From an uncultured Nocardioides sp. (GTDB lineage Bacteria; Actinomycetota; Actinomycetes; Propionibacteriales; Nocardioidaceae), in contig NZ_CANLDB010000004.1 of NCBI RefSeq assembly GCF_947489365.1, forward strand, positions 186,001 through 250,000: 64,000 nt of DNA. Reading direction: 5' to 3'. This document shows positions 47,921 through 56,259 of the stretch, one piece after another. Position 1 is the first letter of the stretch. Each line of letters opens with the position of its first letter. The translations under genes were made by a program, and so were the position numbers. Below the pieces are notes generated by a model that saw nothing but the letters and a program-made list of their open reading frames with translations, had not been told where the DNA came from and did not search any database.

Positions 47921-48720
47921 CGCCGTGCCGCCACGTAGCAGGCCACGGCGCTGGCCGCGGCGACGTTGAGGGAGTCGATGCCCGCCGCCATGGGGATGAC
48001 GGCCCGGCGGTCGGCCGAGGCCTGCCAGCGCTCGGAGAGTCCGTGGCCCTCCCCGCCGAGCACCAGCGCGAGCCGGTCGACCCCGGCGACGGCCTCGGTC
48101 ACGTCGACGGCGTCGTCGGCGAGGGTGAGCGCCACAGTCGTGAAGCCGCGCGCCGACAGCGAGGGCAGGGCGTCGTGCCAGTCGGGGAGGCGGGTCCAGG
48201 GCAGCGCGAACACCGCACCCATCGCGACCTTCACCGCGCGGCGGTAGAGCGGGTCGGCGCAGCGCGGCGAGAGCAGCACCGCCTCGAACCCGAGCGCTGC
48301 GCCGCTGCGGAAGATCGCGCCCACGTTCGTGTGGTCGACGACGTCCTCGAGCACCAGCACGGAGCGGGCGCCCGCGAGGACGTCGTCCACCGTCGGCAGC
48401 GGCTGCCGCTCCAGCGACGCGAGGGCGCCGCGGTGGACGTGGAAGCCGGTGACCTCCTCGGCCAGCCGCTCGTCGAGGACGAAGCACGGCGCGTCGCTGC
48501 GGTCGAGGACGTCGGCGAGCCCGTCCAGCCACCGCGGCGCCATGAGGAACGACCGCGGCGTGTGACCACCCTCCACCGCCCGCCGGACGACCTTCTCCCC
48601 CTCCGCCAGGAACAGTCCGTGCTCGGCCTCGAGGTGCCGGCGCAGCTGGACGTCGCGCAGGTCGCGGTAGTCCGCGAGCCTCGGGTCGGCCGGGTCGGTG
48701 ACGTGCTGGATCGTCGCCAC
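47917..48720 (-). CDS. TrmH/SpoU family RNA methyltransferase
   Basis: 267 residues. An N-terminal substrate-binding region (LEAEHGLFLAEGEKVVRRAV) precedes the knotted SPOUT domain with VLEDVVDHTNVGAIFRSGAA near 122, LALVLGGEGHGLS near 215 and IPMAAGIDSLNVAAASAVAC near 240, the three classic SpoU motifs. Uses S-adenosylmethionine for ribose 2'-O-methylation of rRNA or tRNA; target site unknown. GTG start, 4 bp after cysG. Confidence 0.92.
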   Translation of the reverse strand: MATIQHVTDPADPRLADYRDLRDVQLRRHLEAEHGLFLAEGEKVVRRAVEGGHTPRSFLMAPRWLDGLADVLDRSDAPCFVLDERLAEEVTGFHVHRGALASLERQPLPTVDDVLAGARSVLVLEDVVDHTNVGAIFRSGAALGFEAVLLSPRCADPLYRRAVKVAMGAVFALPWTRLPDWHDALPSLSARGFTTVALTLADDAVDVTEAVAGVDRLALVLGGEGHGLSERWQASADRRAVIPMAAGIDSLNVAAASAVACYVAARR

Positions 48721-48724
48721 GCCG

Positions 48725-49954
48725 TCACTCGCCGGTCCGGGACACCCGAGGGTGCGCGACGCCCACGACGTCGCCGACGACGAGGATCGCGGGCGGACGG
48801 ACCTGCTCGGCCTCGAGGTCGTCGGCCAGCGTCGCGAGGGTGCTGAGCACCAGCCGTTCGGTCGGCATCGTGCCCTCGACGACGACGGCGACCGGGAGGT
48901 CGGCGGGCCGGCCGTGCTCGACCAGGACCGAGGCGATCGCGGGGGCGTTCTCGACCGCCATCATCAGGACCAGGGTGCCGCGCAGACGGCCCAGGGACGG
49001 CCAGTCGACGAGCGAGTCGGGGTGGTCCGGCGGCAGGTGGCCGGACACGATCGTGACCTCGTGCGCGACCCCCCGGTGGGTGACGGGGAGCCCCAGCTGG
49101 GCGGGTACGGCCAGCGACGAGCTGAGGCCGGGCACGACGGAGACCGGGACGCCGGCCTCGCGGCAGGCGAGGACCTCCTCGAACCCCCGGCCGAAGACGA
49201 ACGGGTCGCCGCCCTTGAACCGCACCACCCGACGTCCCGCGCGGGCGTGCTCGACGAGCGTGTCGTTGATCTGCTCCTGCTTCACGTGCCGCCCGCGCGG
49301 CAGCTTCGCCACATCGATCACCTCGACGTCGGACGGCAGCTCGTCCAGGACCTCGCGGGGGGCGAGCCGGTCGGCGACGACGACGTCGGCGCTCGCCAGC
49401 GCCCGGCGGGCGGCCGCACTGACGAGGCCCGGGTCCCCCGGTCCCCCGCCGACGAGCACGACCTCGCCCGGGCGGACGGCGTCCTTCCGCGAGGCCTCGA
49501 GCGTGCCCGACCGCAGCCCGTCGAGGACGGCGTCGCGCAGCGCCGCCGAGCGGCGCGGCTCCCGGTTCGCGAGGACGCCGACCCCGACGTCGCCGTACCG
49601 CCCCTGCGCGGGCGTCCAGGCGGTGGCCCGGGTGGCGTCGTCGGCGCGGACGCAGAAGACGCGCCGCTCCTCGGCGGCCGCGGAGACGGCCTCGTTGACG
49701 GCCGTGTCGTCGGTGGCGGCCACGACGTACCAGGCCTCGTCGAGGTCGCTCGCGGTGAAGCCGCGGGCGTGCCAGGTGATCTCGTGGGCCAGGCCCTCGA
49801 GCGCCGGGGTGACCTCCGGCGCCACGAGGACGACGTCCGCGCCCGCTGCGATCAGCGTCGGCACCCGCCGCTGCGCGACCGCTCCCCCGCCCACCACGAC
49901 CACGCGGCGGCCGGCGAGGCGCAGGCCGGCGAGGTACGGCGGGGCGTCGGTCAC
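48725..49954 (-). CDS. cysG: Sirohaem synthase: precorrin-2 dehydrogenase-like + uroporphyrinogen-III methyltransferase
   Basis: 409 residues. N-terminal NAD-binding domain ([35 protein letters not shown]) of precorrin-2 dehydrogenase type, and a C-terminal SUMT domain: [60 protein letters not shown]. Makes precorrin-2 and sirohydrochlorin for sirohaem (nitrite/sulfite reductase) and possibly cobalamin. GTG start. Probably in one transcript with the SpoU gene and the small membrane gene. Confidence 0.93.
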   Translation of the reverse strand: MTDAPPYLAGLRLAGRRVVVVGGGAVAQRRVPTLIAAGADVVLVAPEVTPALEGLAHEITWHARGFTASDLDEAWYVVAATDDTAVNEAVSAAAEERRVFCVRADDATRATAWTPAQGRYGDVGVGVLANREPRRSAALRDAVLDGLRSGTLEASRKDAVRPGEVVLVGGGPGDPGLVSAAARRALASADVVVADRLAPREVLDELPSDVEVIDVAKLPRGRHVKQEQINDTLVEHARAGRRVVRFKGGDPFVFGRGFEEVLACREAGVPVSVVPGLSSSLAVPAQLGLPVTHRGVAHEVTIVSGHLPPDHPDSLVDWPSLGRLRGTLVLMMAVENAPAIASVLVEHGRPADLPVAVVVEGTMPTERLVLSTLATLADDLEAEQVRPPAILVVGDVVGVAHPRVSRTGE

Positions 49955-50031
49955 GCCCCCATCCTCCCGGATCGCGTCCGAGGACGGGGATCCGGTGGTC
50001 CGGCTTCGTGCCGGGGGTTAGCGTCTGCCCC

Positions 50032-50556
50032 ATGAGCCTCGACCGCCCCGTGCACCCCGATCCCTACGAGCTCCTCCCGACGGTCCCGTCCTTCGACGTG
50101 ACCAGCACCGACGTCAGCGACGGCCAGCCGCTCGCCCCCGCGCAGGTCGCCGGCGACGACGGCAACGTCTCCCCGCAGCTGAGCTGGTCGGGCGCGCCGG
50201 AGGGCACCAAGTCGTTCGTCGTCACCTGCTTCGACCCCGACGCCCCCACCCCGTCCGGCTTCTGGCACTGGGGCGTCGTCGACCTCCCGGCCGACGTGAC
50301 CTCGCTCGACACCGGCGCCGCCTCGGGGAGCCTGCCCGGTGGCGCGTTCCAGCTCCGCAACGACGGCGGCGAGCACGGCTTCATGGGCGCCGCCCCGCCG
50401 GAGGGCGACCAGGTCCACCGCTACTACTTCGTCGTCCACGCGGTCGGCGAGGAGAAGCTGGGCGTCGACGAGAACGCGTCGTTCGCGGTGACCTCGTTCA
50501 ACCTCGCGTTCAAGACCCTGGGCCGCGCGATCCTGACCGGTACCTACCAGCACTGA
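50032..50556 (+). CDS. YbhB/YbcL family PEBP-like protein
   Basis: 174 residues of the phosphatidylethanolamine-binding (Raf kinase inhibitor-like) fold: [38 protein letters not shown] (anion-binding DPDAP and HW) and [17 protein letters not shown]. Cytosolic, binds small anions or lipids; role in bacteria unknown. ATG start. Divergent from cysG. Confidence 0.92.
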   Translation: MSLDRPVHPDPYELLPTVPSFDVTSTDVSDGQPLAPAQVAGDDGNVSPQLSWSGAPEGTKSFVVTCFDPDAPTPSGFWHWGVVDLPADVTSLDTGAASGSLPGGAFQLRNDGGEHGFMGAAPPEGDQVHRYYFVVHAVGEEKLGVDENASFAVTSFNLAFKTLGRAILTGTYQH

Positions 50557-50575
50557 GACCCGGCCCGCACCAGCG

Positions 50576-51250
50576 TCAGCGCGGGTGCAGCAGCTGCTCG
50601 AACGGCACGGGCTCGGGGAGGTCGTCGACCTCCTCGGGCCCGTTCCGCGTCCCGGCCCCGTCGTCGTCGGGCACCGCGTGCAGCGGCGCACGGCGGGTGG
50701 GCAGACCGGCGACCAGGGCGGCGAGCTCACGGGCGGCGCGGGTGACCCGCGACCCGAGCGCGTCGACGCCGTCGGTCGCGCCGGCGCCGAAGTCCTCGCT
50801 GGCCGCGAAGACGCCGGTGGGGACAACGACCGCCCGCAGGTAGGCGAACAGCGGCCGCAACGCGTGGTCGAGCACGAGCGAGTGGCGCGCGCTGCCGGCC
50901 GTGGCCGCCACGAGCACCGGCGTCCCGACCAGCGCGTCGGGGTCGAGGGCGTCGACGAACGTCTTGAACAGCCCCGAGTACGACGCGGTGAACACCGGCG
51001 TGGCCACCACGAGGGCGTCGGCCCGGGACACCGCCCGCAGGGCGTCGGCCAGGTCCCCGGTCGCGAAGCCGGTGAGCATCCGGTCGGCCAGCGCGTGCGC
51101 CAGCGGCCGGAGCTCCACGTGGGTGACCTCGACCTGATCCCCCGCCCCGCGCAGCGCCTCCGCGGCGGCGACGCCCAGGCGCTCGGCCAGCGCCGTGGTG
51201 GACGACGGGACGCCCAGGCCGGCGGACACCAGGACCAGCGATCGGGTCAC
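50576..51250 (-). CDS. NAD(P)H-dependent FMN reductase (LLM partner)
   Basis: 224 residues, flavodoxin-like: LVLVSAGLGVPSSTTALAER (phosphate loop), ADALVVATPVFTASYSGLFK and FVDALDPDALVGTPVLVAAT. Matches the CE1759-type reductase family that is paired with LLM oxidoreductases. It would supply reduced FMN to the enzyme encoded just upstream. GTG overlaps that gene's stop as GTGA. The C-terminal tail is acidic and Pro-rich. Confidence 0.88.
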   Translation of the reverse strand: MTRSLVLVSAGLGVPSSTTALAERLGVAAAEALRGAGDQVEVTHVELRPLAHALADRMLTGFATGDLADALRAVSRADALVVATPVFTASYSGLFKTFVDALDPDALVGTPVLVAATAGSARHSLVLDHALRPLFAYLRAVVVPTGVFAASEDFGAGATDGVDALGSRVTRAARELAALVAGLPTRRAPLHAVPDDDGAGTRNGPEEVDDLPEPVPFEQLLHPR

Positions 51251-52329
51251 GCGGCGACCTCGTCGCGGGCCGACAGCCGGCCGGCGTGGGTCGGCGCGTC
51301 GGGCACGTGGGCCGGACGGCCCTCGGCGAAGCCCGCCCGCAGGTCCGGGAGGATCTCGCCGAGCAGGTCGAGCTGCTCGAGCACCGTCGACAGCGGCAGA
51401 CCCGCGTGGTCGATGAGGAACAGCTGGCGCTGGTAGTCGCCGACGTAGTCGCGGAAGCCGAGCGTGCGCTCCAGCACCTGCTGGGGCGAGCCGACCGTCA
51501 GCGGGGTCTGCGCGGAAAAGTCCTCGAGCGACGGGCCGTGGCCGTAGACGGGCGCGTTGTCGAAGTACGGACGGAACTCCCGCACGGCGTCCTGGCTGGT
51601 GCGACGCATGAAGAACTGACCGCCGAGGCCGACGACGGCCTGGTCGGCCGCGCCGTGGCCGTAGTGCTCGAAGCGCCGGCGGTAGAGCGCGACCATCTGC
51701 CGGGTGTGCGAGGCGGGCCAGAAGATGTGGTTCGAGAAGAACCCGTCGCCGTAGTAGGCGGCCTGCTCGGCGATCTCGGGGGTGCGGATCGAGCCGTGCC
51801 ACACGAACGGGGGCAGGCCGTCCAGCGGGCGCGGGGTGGCGGTGAAGCCCTGGAGCGGCGTCCGGAACTGCCCCTGCCAGTCCACGACGTCCTCACGCCA
51901 CAGCCGGTGCAGCAGCGCGTAGTTCTCGACGGCGAGCTCGAGGCCGCGACGGATGTCCTTGCCGAACCAGGGGTACACCGGCCCGGTGTTGCCGCGGCCG
52001 AGCATGAGGTCCATGCGGCCGTCGGTGAGGTGCTGCAGCGTGCCGTAGTCCTCGGCGATCCGGACCGGGTCGGTCGTGGTGATCAGCGTGGTGGACGTCG
52101 ACAGCAGGATCCGCTCGGTGCGCGCCGCGATCCAGGCCATCGTGGTCGTCGGGGACGACGCCACGAACGGCGGGTTGTGGTGCTGGCCGAGCGCCACGAC
52201 GTCGAGGCCCACCTCCTCGGCCTTCTCCGCGATGCGGACCTGGGCCTTGATCCGCTCGTGCTCGGTGGGCGTGCGACCGGTGGTCGGGTCGGTGGTGACG
52301 TCCCCGACGCTGAAGATCCCGATCTGCAT
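51247..52329 (-). CDS. LLM-class flavin-dependent oxidoreductase
   Basis: 360 residues, bacterial luciferase-like barrel: MQIGIFSVGDVTTDPTTGRT, LGQHHNPPFVASSPTTTMAW, STSTTLITTTDPVRIAEDYG, GRMDLMLGRGNTGPVYPWFG, FVWHGSIRTPEIAEQAAYY. CE1758-type subfamily, normally encoded with a CE1759-type FMN reductase, as here. Substrate unknown. ATG start preceded by an AT-rich divergent promoter region. Confidence 0.92.
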   Translation of the reverse strand: MQIGIFSVGDVTTDPTTGRTPTEHERIKAQVRIAEKAEEVGLDVVALGQHHNPPFVASSPTTTMAWIAARTERILLSTSTTLITTTDPVRIAEDYGTLQHLTDGRMDLMLGRGNTGPVYPWFGKDIRRGLELAVENYALLHRLWREDVVDWQGQFRTPLQGFTATPRPLDGLPPFVWHGSIRTPEIAEQAAYYGDGFFSNHIFWPASHTRQMVALYRRRFEHYGHGAADQAVVGLGGQFFMRRTSQDAVREFRPYFDNAPVYGHGPSLEDFSAQTPLTVGSPQQVLERTLGFRDYVGDYQRQLFLIDHAGLPLSTVLEQLDLLGEILPDLRAGFAEGRPAHVPDAPTHAGRLSARDEVAA

Positions 52330-52383
52330 GACTGCCTCCCGCCTGCGCGACGACCGCTGCCGCCCTGGTTCGTGGAACCCTGG

Positions 52384-52401
52384 TTGTTGAAGATCGAACA
52401 A
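52384..52401. promoter_or_regulatory. Inverted repeat between LLM and AAA operons
   Basis: TTGTT and AACAA arms separated by 8 bp in the AT-richest part of the 111-bp divergent region. May be an operator for either operon (ArsR/MarR-like size); no adjacent regulator gene. Confidence 0.35.
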
Positions 52402-52440
52402 TAACGGAACCGGGTTTGGGGAGTCCCTATTCCGAGGAGG

Positions 52441-53658
52441 ATGGGGGACGTGACCGACCTCATCGCCAGCCTCACCCGCGCCGTCGAGGCGGCCCCCGAC
52501 GACCTCCCGCTGCGGCTGCACCTCGCCCGCCAGCTGGTGGACGCCGGCCGCGGCGCCGAGGCCGTCGAGCACGCCGCCGCCGTCCTCGCCCGCGACCCCG
52601 GCTCGACCGAGGCCCGCACGCTGATGCAGGACGCGCTCACCCCGCCCGGCCAGGCGCCCGCCCCGCTGGAGACCGGGGCGCCCCGGACGGGCTTCGACTG
52701 GACGCGGGCCGAGCAGGACCTCGGCTCGCCGGTCGAGCCCATGTTCGCGGAGGCCGCCCCGCACGACTCCCAGGTACCGGCGTACGACGTCGAGGGCGCA
52801 CGGATCACGCTCGCCGACGTCGGCGGCATGACGGACGTCAAGAAGCGCCTGCACGCCGCGTTCCTCGCGCCGCTGCGCAACGAGAGGCTGCGCACGATGT
52901 ACCGCAAGAGCCTGCGGGGCGGCCTGCTGATGTACGGCCCGCCCGGGGTCGGCAAGACCTTCATCGCCCGCGCCCTGGCCGGCGAGCTCGACGCGCAGTT
53001 CCTCGCGGTCGGCATCGCCGACATCTTCGAGATGTACATCGGCAGCTCCGAGCGCAACGTCCAGGAGCTGTTCGCGACCGCGCGGGCCAGCGCGCCCTGC
53101 GTGCTGTTCCTCGACGAGGTCGACGCCCTGGGCCGCAAGCGGTCGCAGTCGACCTCGGACGCCTACCGGTCGGTCGTCAACCAGCTGCTCTACGAGCTCG
53201 ACAGCGTCGGCAACGAGAACGAGGGCGTCTTCGTGCTGGCCGCCACGAACGCGCCCTGGGACGTCGACCCGGCCCTGCGGCGTCCCGGGCGGCTGGACCG
53301 GACGCTGCTTGTCCTGCCGCCCGACCGCGACGCCCGGGAGGCGATCTGGCAGACCCACCTCCGCGAGCGTCCCATCGCCGGGGTCGACGTACGGCGGCTC
53401 GCGAAGCTCACCGACGGCTACACCGGCGCCGACATCGCCCACCTCTGCGAGAGCGCCGCCGAGATCGCCCTGATGGACTCCGTCGAGACCGGCGAGCCCC
53501 GCATGATCGGCCAGGCCGACCTCGAGGCCGCGCTGCGCGACCTGCGGCCCTCCGTGGGTCCCTGGTTCGAGTCGGCCCGCAACGTGGCGATGTTCGCCAA
53601 CGACGACGGGTCGTACGACGAGCTGCTGGCCTACCTGCGCAAGCACAAGCGGCTGTGA
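52441..53658 (+). CDS. AAA+ ATPase with N-terminal TPR-like helices
   Basis: 405 residues. Residues 1-65 are TPR-like (LRLHLARQLVDAGRGAEAVE). A linker leads to an AAA module of the Cdc48/spastin/ClpX-like classic type: Walker A GPPGVGKT (166-173), Walker B LFLDEVDAL (Asp225, Glu226), sensor 1 LAATNAPWDVD, arginine finger RRPGRLDR near 280 and sensor-2 helix TGADIAHLCESAA. Likely a hexameric remodeller. Strong GAGGAGG-like site at the ATG. Followed by two coupled TPR membrane proteins. Target unknown. Confidence 0.92.
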   Translation: MGDVTDLIASLTRAVEAAPDDLPLRLHLARQLVDAGRGAEAVEHAAAVLARDPGSTEARTLMQDALTPPGQAPAPLETGAPRTGFDWTRAEQDLGSPVEPMFAEAAPHDSQVPAYDVEGARITLADVGGMTDVKKRLHAAFLAPLRNERLRTMYRKSLRGGLLMYGPPGVGKTFIARALAGELDAQFLAVGIADIFEMYIGSSERNVQELFATARASAPCVLFLDEVDALGRKRSQSTSDAYRSVVNQLLYELDSVGNENEGVFVLAATNAPWDVDPALRRPGRLDRTLLVLPPDRDAREAIWQTHLRERPIAGVDVRRLAKLTDGYTGADIAHLCESAAEIALMDSVETGEPRMIGQADLEAALRDLRPSVGPWFESARNVAMFANDDGSYDELLAYLRKHKRL

Positions 53659-54680
53659 GCGACGGGCACCGGCCGGGCGCGGAGGAGCGCGCCGGGCTGC
53701 TCCTCGACCTCGGACGCCACGCGGAGGCCCGACGGGAGGTCGAGGCGGCGCTGGCCGCGGAGCCGGACTCGGCCTCACTGCACGGGCTGCGGTCCCGGGC
53801 CCTCGACGGCCTCGGCGAGCACGGGGAGGCGCTGGCGTCCGCGGAGAGGGTCACGGCGCTCCTCCCCGGGTCGGCCGCCGGCCACCGGCAGCGGGCGGTG
53901 GCCCTGCTGCGCCTCGGGCGGACGCCGGAGGCGCTGGCGGCCGCGCAGGAGACGGTCCGTCTGGAGCCGCAGCACTGGCCGCACCACGCCCTGCTCGCCC
54001 AGGTCGCGGCCGACGACCCCCGCTCCCTGCGGCTGGCGTGGGGCGCCGCCCTGCACGCCGTCTCGCTGGCCCCCGAGCAGGCGGACACCCACTTCAGCGT
54101 CGGGTTCGTCGCCAGCCGCCGCCGTGACCACCGCACCGCCGTGACCGCCTACGAGCGCGCCCTCGCGATCCACCCGGGCCACGCCACGGCCCTCCACAAC
54201 CTCGCGCTCGAACGGGGAGGCGACCTGTCGCAGCAGGCACGCGGCGTCGGCGCCGCCCTGCGCCTCGACCCGCAGCGCGCCGACTTCCGCGCCTCCCTCG
54301 ACCGCGTCGTGCGGCGGACCCTCGTCGCCGCGTGGCTCGCGGCCCTGGTGGCGCTGCTGCTCGGCGTCGGGGCGTCCGCGGACTCCCCCGCCGACCAGGT
54401 CGTCGTCCTCCCGGCGGCGCTCGGACTCGTCGGGGTGGTCGCGTGGCTGGCGATCACCCTGCACCGGCTGCCCGTCGGCGTCCGCCGCCACGCGGTGGCC
54501 TACGTCCGCGGCCGGGCCGGCACCGTCCTCCTGCTCCTCGCGACGACGGTCGGGCTGACGGCGCTGGCCGCGACGGCGGCCCTGCCGGGACGCCTCGCCC
54601 CCGGGCTCGTCGGCGCGCCGCTGTCCCTGCTCGTCGGGCTCGTCGGCGTCGGGGTGACGCACCAACGACGGGACCGATGA
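53655..54680 (+). CDS. TPR-repeat membrane protein 1
   Basis: 341 residues. About five tetratricopeptide repeats (AGLLLDLGRHAEARREVEAA, AVALLRLGRTPEALAAAQET, AVTAYERALAIHPGHATALH) followed by three to four membrane helices from residue 220 (VAAWLAALVALLLGVGASAD; VVVLPAALGLVGVVAWLAIT; TVLLLLATTVGLTALAATAA). GTG overlaps the ATPase stop as GTGA. Paralogue of the next gene. May anchor the ATPase to the membrane. Confidence 0.85.
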   Translation: MSDGHRPGAEERAGLLLDLGRHAEARREVEAALAAEPDSASLHGLRSRALDGLGEHGEALASAERVTALLPGSAAGHRQRAVALLRLGRTPEALAAAQETVRLEPQHWPHHALLAQVAADDPRSLRLAWGAALHAVSLAPEQADTHFSVGFVASRRRDHRTAVTAYERALAIHPGHATALHNLALERGGDLSQQARGVGAALRLDPQRADFRASLDRVVRRTLVAAWLAALVALLLGVGASADSPADQVVVLPAALGLVGVVAWLAITLHRLPVGVRRHAVAYVRGRAGTVLLLLATTVGLTALAATAALPGRLAPGLVGAPLSLLVGLVGVGVTHQRRDR

Positions 54681-55726
54681 GCCCCGGGCACCCCGGGCAC
54701 CCCGAGCACCCCGACCAGGTGGGGCGCGTCGAGCTCCTCCTCGACCTCGGCCGGGCCCAGGAGGCGCTCGGGCTCGCCGGGCGCCTGCTGGCCTCGAGCC
54801 CCGACGACCCGGACCTGCACGTGCTCCTCGGCCGGGCCCTCGACGGTCTCGGGCGGCACGACGAGGCGCTGGCCGCCGCGGGCCGCGCCCTCGCGCTGCG
54901 CCCCGACGACGCCGACGGGCTGCTGCTGCGCGCCGAGCTGCTCGTCGGGCTCGACCGGGGCGTCGAGGCGGAGGAGGCGGCGCGGGCGCTGCTCCGCCTC
55001 GACCCCGAGCACCCGGGCGCCCACGTGGTCCTGGTCGGGAGCCTGCTGCTCCAGCAGCGCACCGACGAGGCCTGGGAGGCGGCGAGACGCCTGCGGACCC
55101 TGGTCCCGCACGACGCGGACGCGCACCACGTGGCCGGCCTCGTCGCGGCGTTCGTCCCTGGCGAGGACGCGGCGGAGTGCCACCGGCGGGCCCTGGCCCT
55201 CGACCCCCAGCACGCCGAGGCCCGCCACGAGCTCGTGCGCGCCGAGCCGGGGTCGCTGCGGGAGCACGCGCGGACGCTGGCCGGGGTGGTGGGGGCGCAC
55301 CCCCAGGACACCGAGTACCGCCGCAGCATCCAGGACTGGGCCGACCGGACGGCGCGGCGCGCCCTGCTGGGAGCGGTGCTCGCCTGGTGCGTGGCCGGGC
55401 TCGGCGGCGTCGGCGGTCTCGCCGCCACGGTCCTGCTCCTCTGGTGGTGGCGCCGCCTGCTGCGCGACGTGCCCGACCCGATCCGGGGCGAGGCACGCCG
55501 CCGGCTGGTCCGGACGCCCTACCTCCTCCTCACCTGGACGGTCACCGTCGTGACGGCCGTGGCCGCCGTCGTCCTGACGTTCGCCCCCGAGCCCCGGACC
55601 CTGGCGTGGTCGCTGCTGGGGTGGCTGGTCGTGCCCTGGCTGCTGGTGCCCCTCTGGGGCGCGACCCGCTGGCTGCGGGTCCCGCTGTGGTTCACCCCAC
55701 GGCTCGTCCGGGCGCTCTTTTCTTGA
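54677..55726 (+). CDS. TPR-repeat membrane protein 2
   Basis: 349 residues. A His/Pro-rich start (SPGHPGHPEHPDQ), then TPR repeats (VELLLDLGRAQEALGLAGRL, ALDGLGRHDEALAAAGRALA, LRPDDADGLLLRAELLVGLD) and membrane helices near 235-262, 285-305 and 315-335 with WWWRRLL loops. ATG overlaps the previous stop (ATGA). Shares the LLLDLGR-x-x-EA opening with its neighbour, showing gene duplication. Followed directly by the Fur operator. Confidence 0.85.
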   Translation: MSPGHPGHPEHPDQVGRVELLLDLGRAQEALGLAGRLLASSPDDPDLHVLLGRALDGLGRHDEALAAAGRALALRPDDADGLLLRAELLVGLDRGVEAEEAARALLRLDPEHPGAHVVLVGSLLLQQRTDEAWEAARRLRTLVPHDADAHHVAGLVAAFVPGEDAAECHRRALALDPQHAEARHELVRAEPGSLREHARTLAGVVGAHPQDTEYRRSIQDWADRTARRALLGAVLAWCVAGLGGVGGLAATVLLLWWWRRLLRDVPDPIRGEARRRLVRTPYLLLTWTVTVVTAVAAVVLTFAPEPRTLAWSLLGWLVVPWLLVPLWGATRWLRVPLWFTPRLVRALFS

Positions 55727-55727
55727 C

Positions 55728-55747
55728 TCGTTCCAGAAAGGCTGGAA
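55728..55747. promoter_or_regulatory. Fur-type operator of the fur gene
   Basis: TCGTTCCAGAAAG (55728-55740), identical to that in front of katG1, with the interrupted palindrome TTCCAG-AAAGG-CTGGAA (55731-55747) ending 10 bp before the GTG. Indicates autoregulation by the encoded regulator. Confidence 0.75.
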
Positions 55748-55757
55748 CTCTCGAGGA

Positions 55758-56207
55758 GTGAGCACCCACCCGTCGAGCGCCCCCGAGACCGTCCTGCGGT
55801 CCGCGGGTCTCCGGGTGACGCGTCCGCGTCTCGCGGTGCTGCGCGCCCTGGCCTCGGCGCCGCACTCCGCCGCCGACGCCGTCCTCACCGCCGTGCGCAC
55901 CGAGGCCGAGGTCTCCACGCAGGCGGTGTACGACGTCCTCAACACGCTGACCTCGCACGGAGTGGTCCGCCGCTTCCAGCCCGCGGGCTCGGTCGCGCGC
56001 TACGAGCTGCGGGCCGGCGACGACCACCACCACCTCGTGTGCCGCGGATGCGGCGCCGTCACCGACGTGGACTGCTCCGTCGGCGCGGCTCCGTGCCTCG
56101 ACCCGGTCGCGGCGGGGACCCCTGTGCCGGGCTTCGTCGTCGACGAGGCCGAGGTCACCTTCTGGGGCCTGTGCCAGGACTGCGGCGCCCGCACGAGCGA
56201 GGCCTAG
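55758..56207 (+). CDS. Fur family regulator (FurA/CatR/PerR-like)
   Basis: 149 residues. Winged HTH (LRVTRPRLAVLRALASAPHS, VSTQAVYDVLNTLTSHGVVR) and a metal-binding half with DDHHHLVCRGCG and CQDCG, the structural Cys4 zinc site and regulatory His residues. FurA/CatR-type proteins repress catalase genes until oxidised by peroxide. GTG start with GAGGA almost touching it. Convergent with katG2, and its operator sequence is repeated in front of katG1. Confidence 0.92.
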   Translation: MSTHPSSAPETVLRSAGLRVTRPRLAVLRALASAPHSAADAVLTAVRTEAEVSTQAVYDVLNTLTSHGVVRRFQPAGSVARYELRAGDDHHHLVCRGCGAVTDVDCSVGAAPCLDPVAAGTPVPGFVVDEAEVTFWGLCQDCGARTSEA

Positions 56208-56213
56208 TCCCCG

Positions 56214-56247
56214 GTCGCGGCCGACCCCCGGGGGGGCCGACCGCGAC
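56214..56247. terminator. Hairpin between fur and katG2
   Basis: GTCGCGG (56214-56220) faces CCGCGAC (56241-56247) around a CCCCC/GGGGG inner stem. Lies between the stops of the two convergent genes, so it is probably bidirectional. Confidence 0.6.
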
Positions 56248-56259
56248 GGGGCCGTTGGG

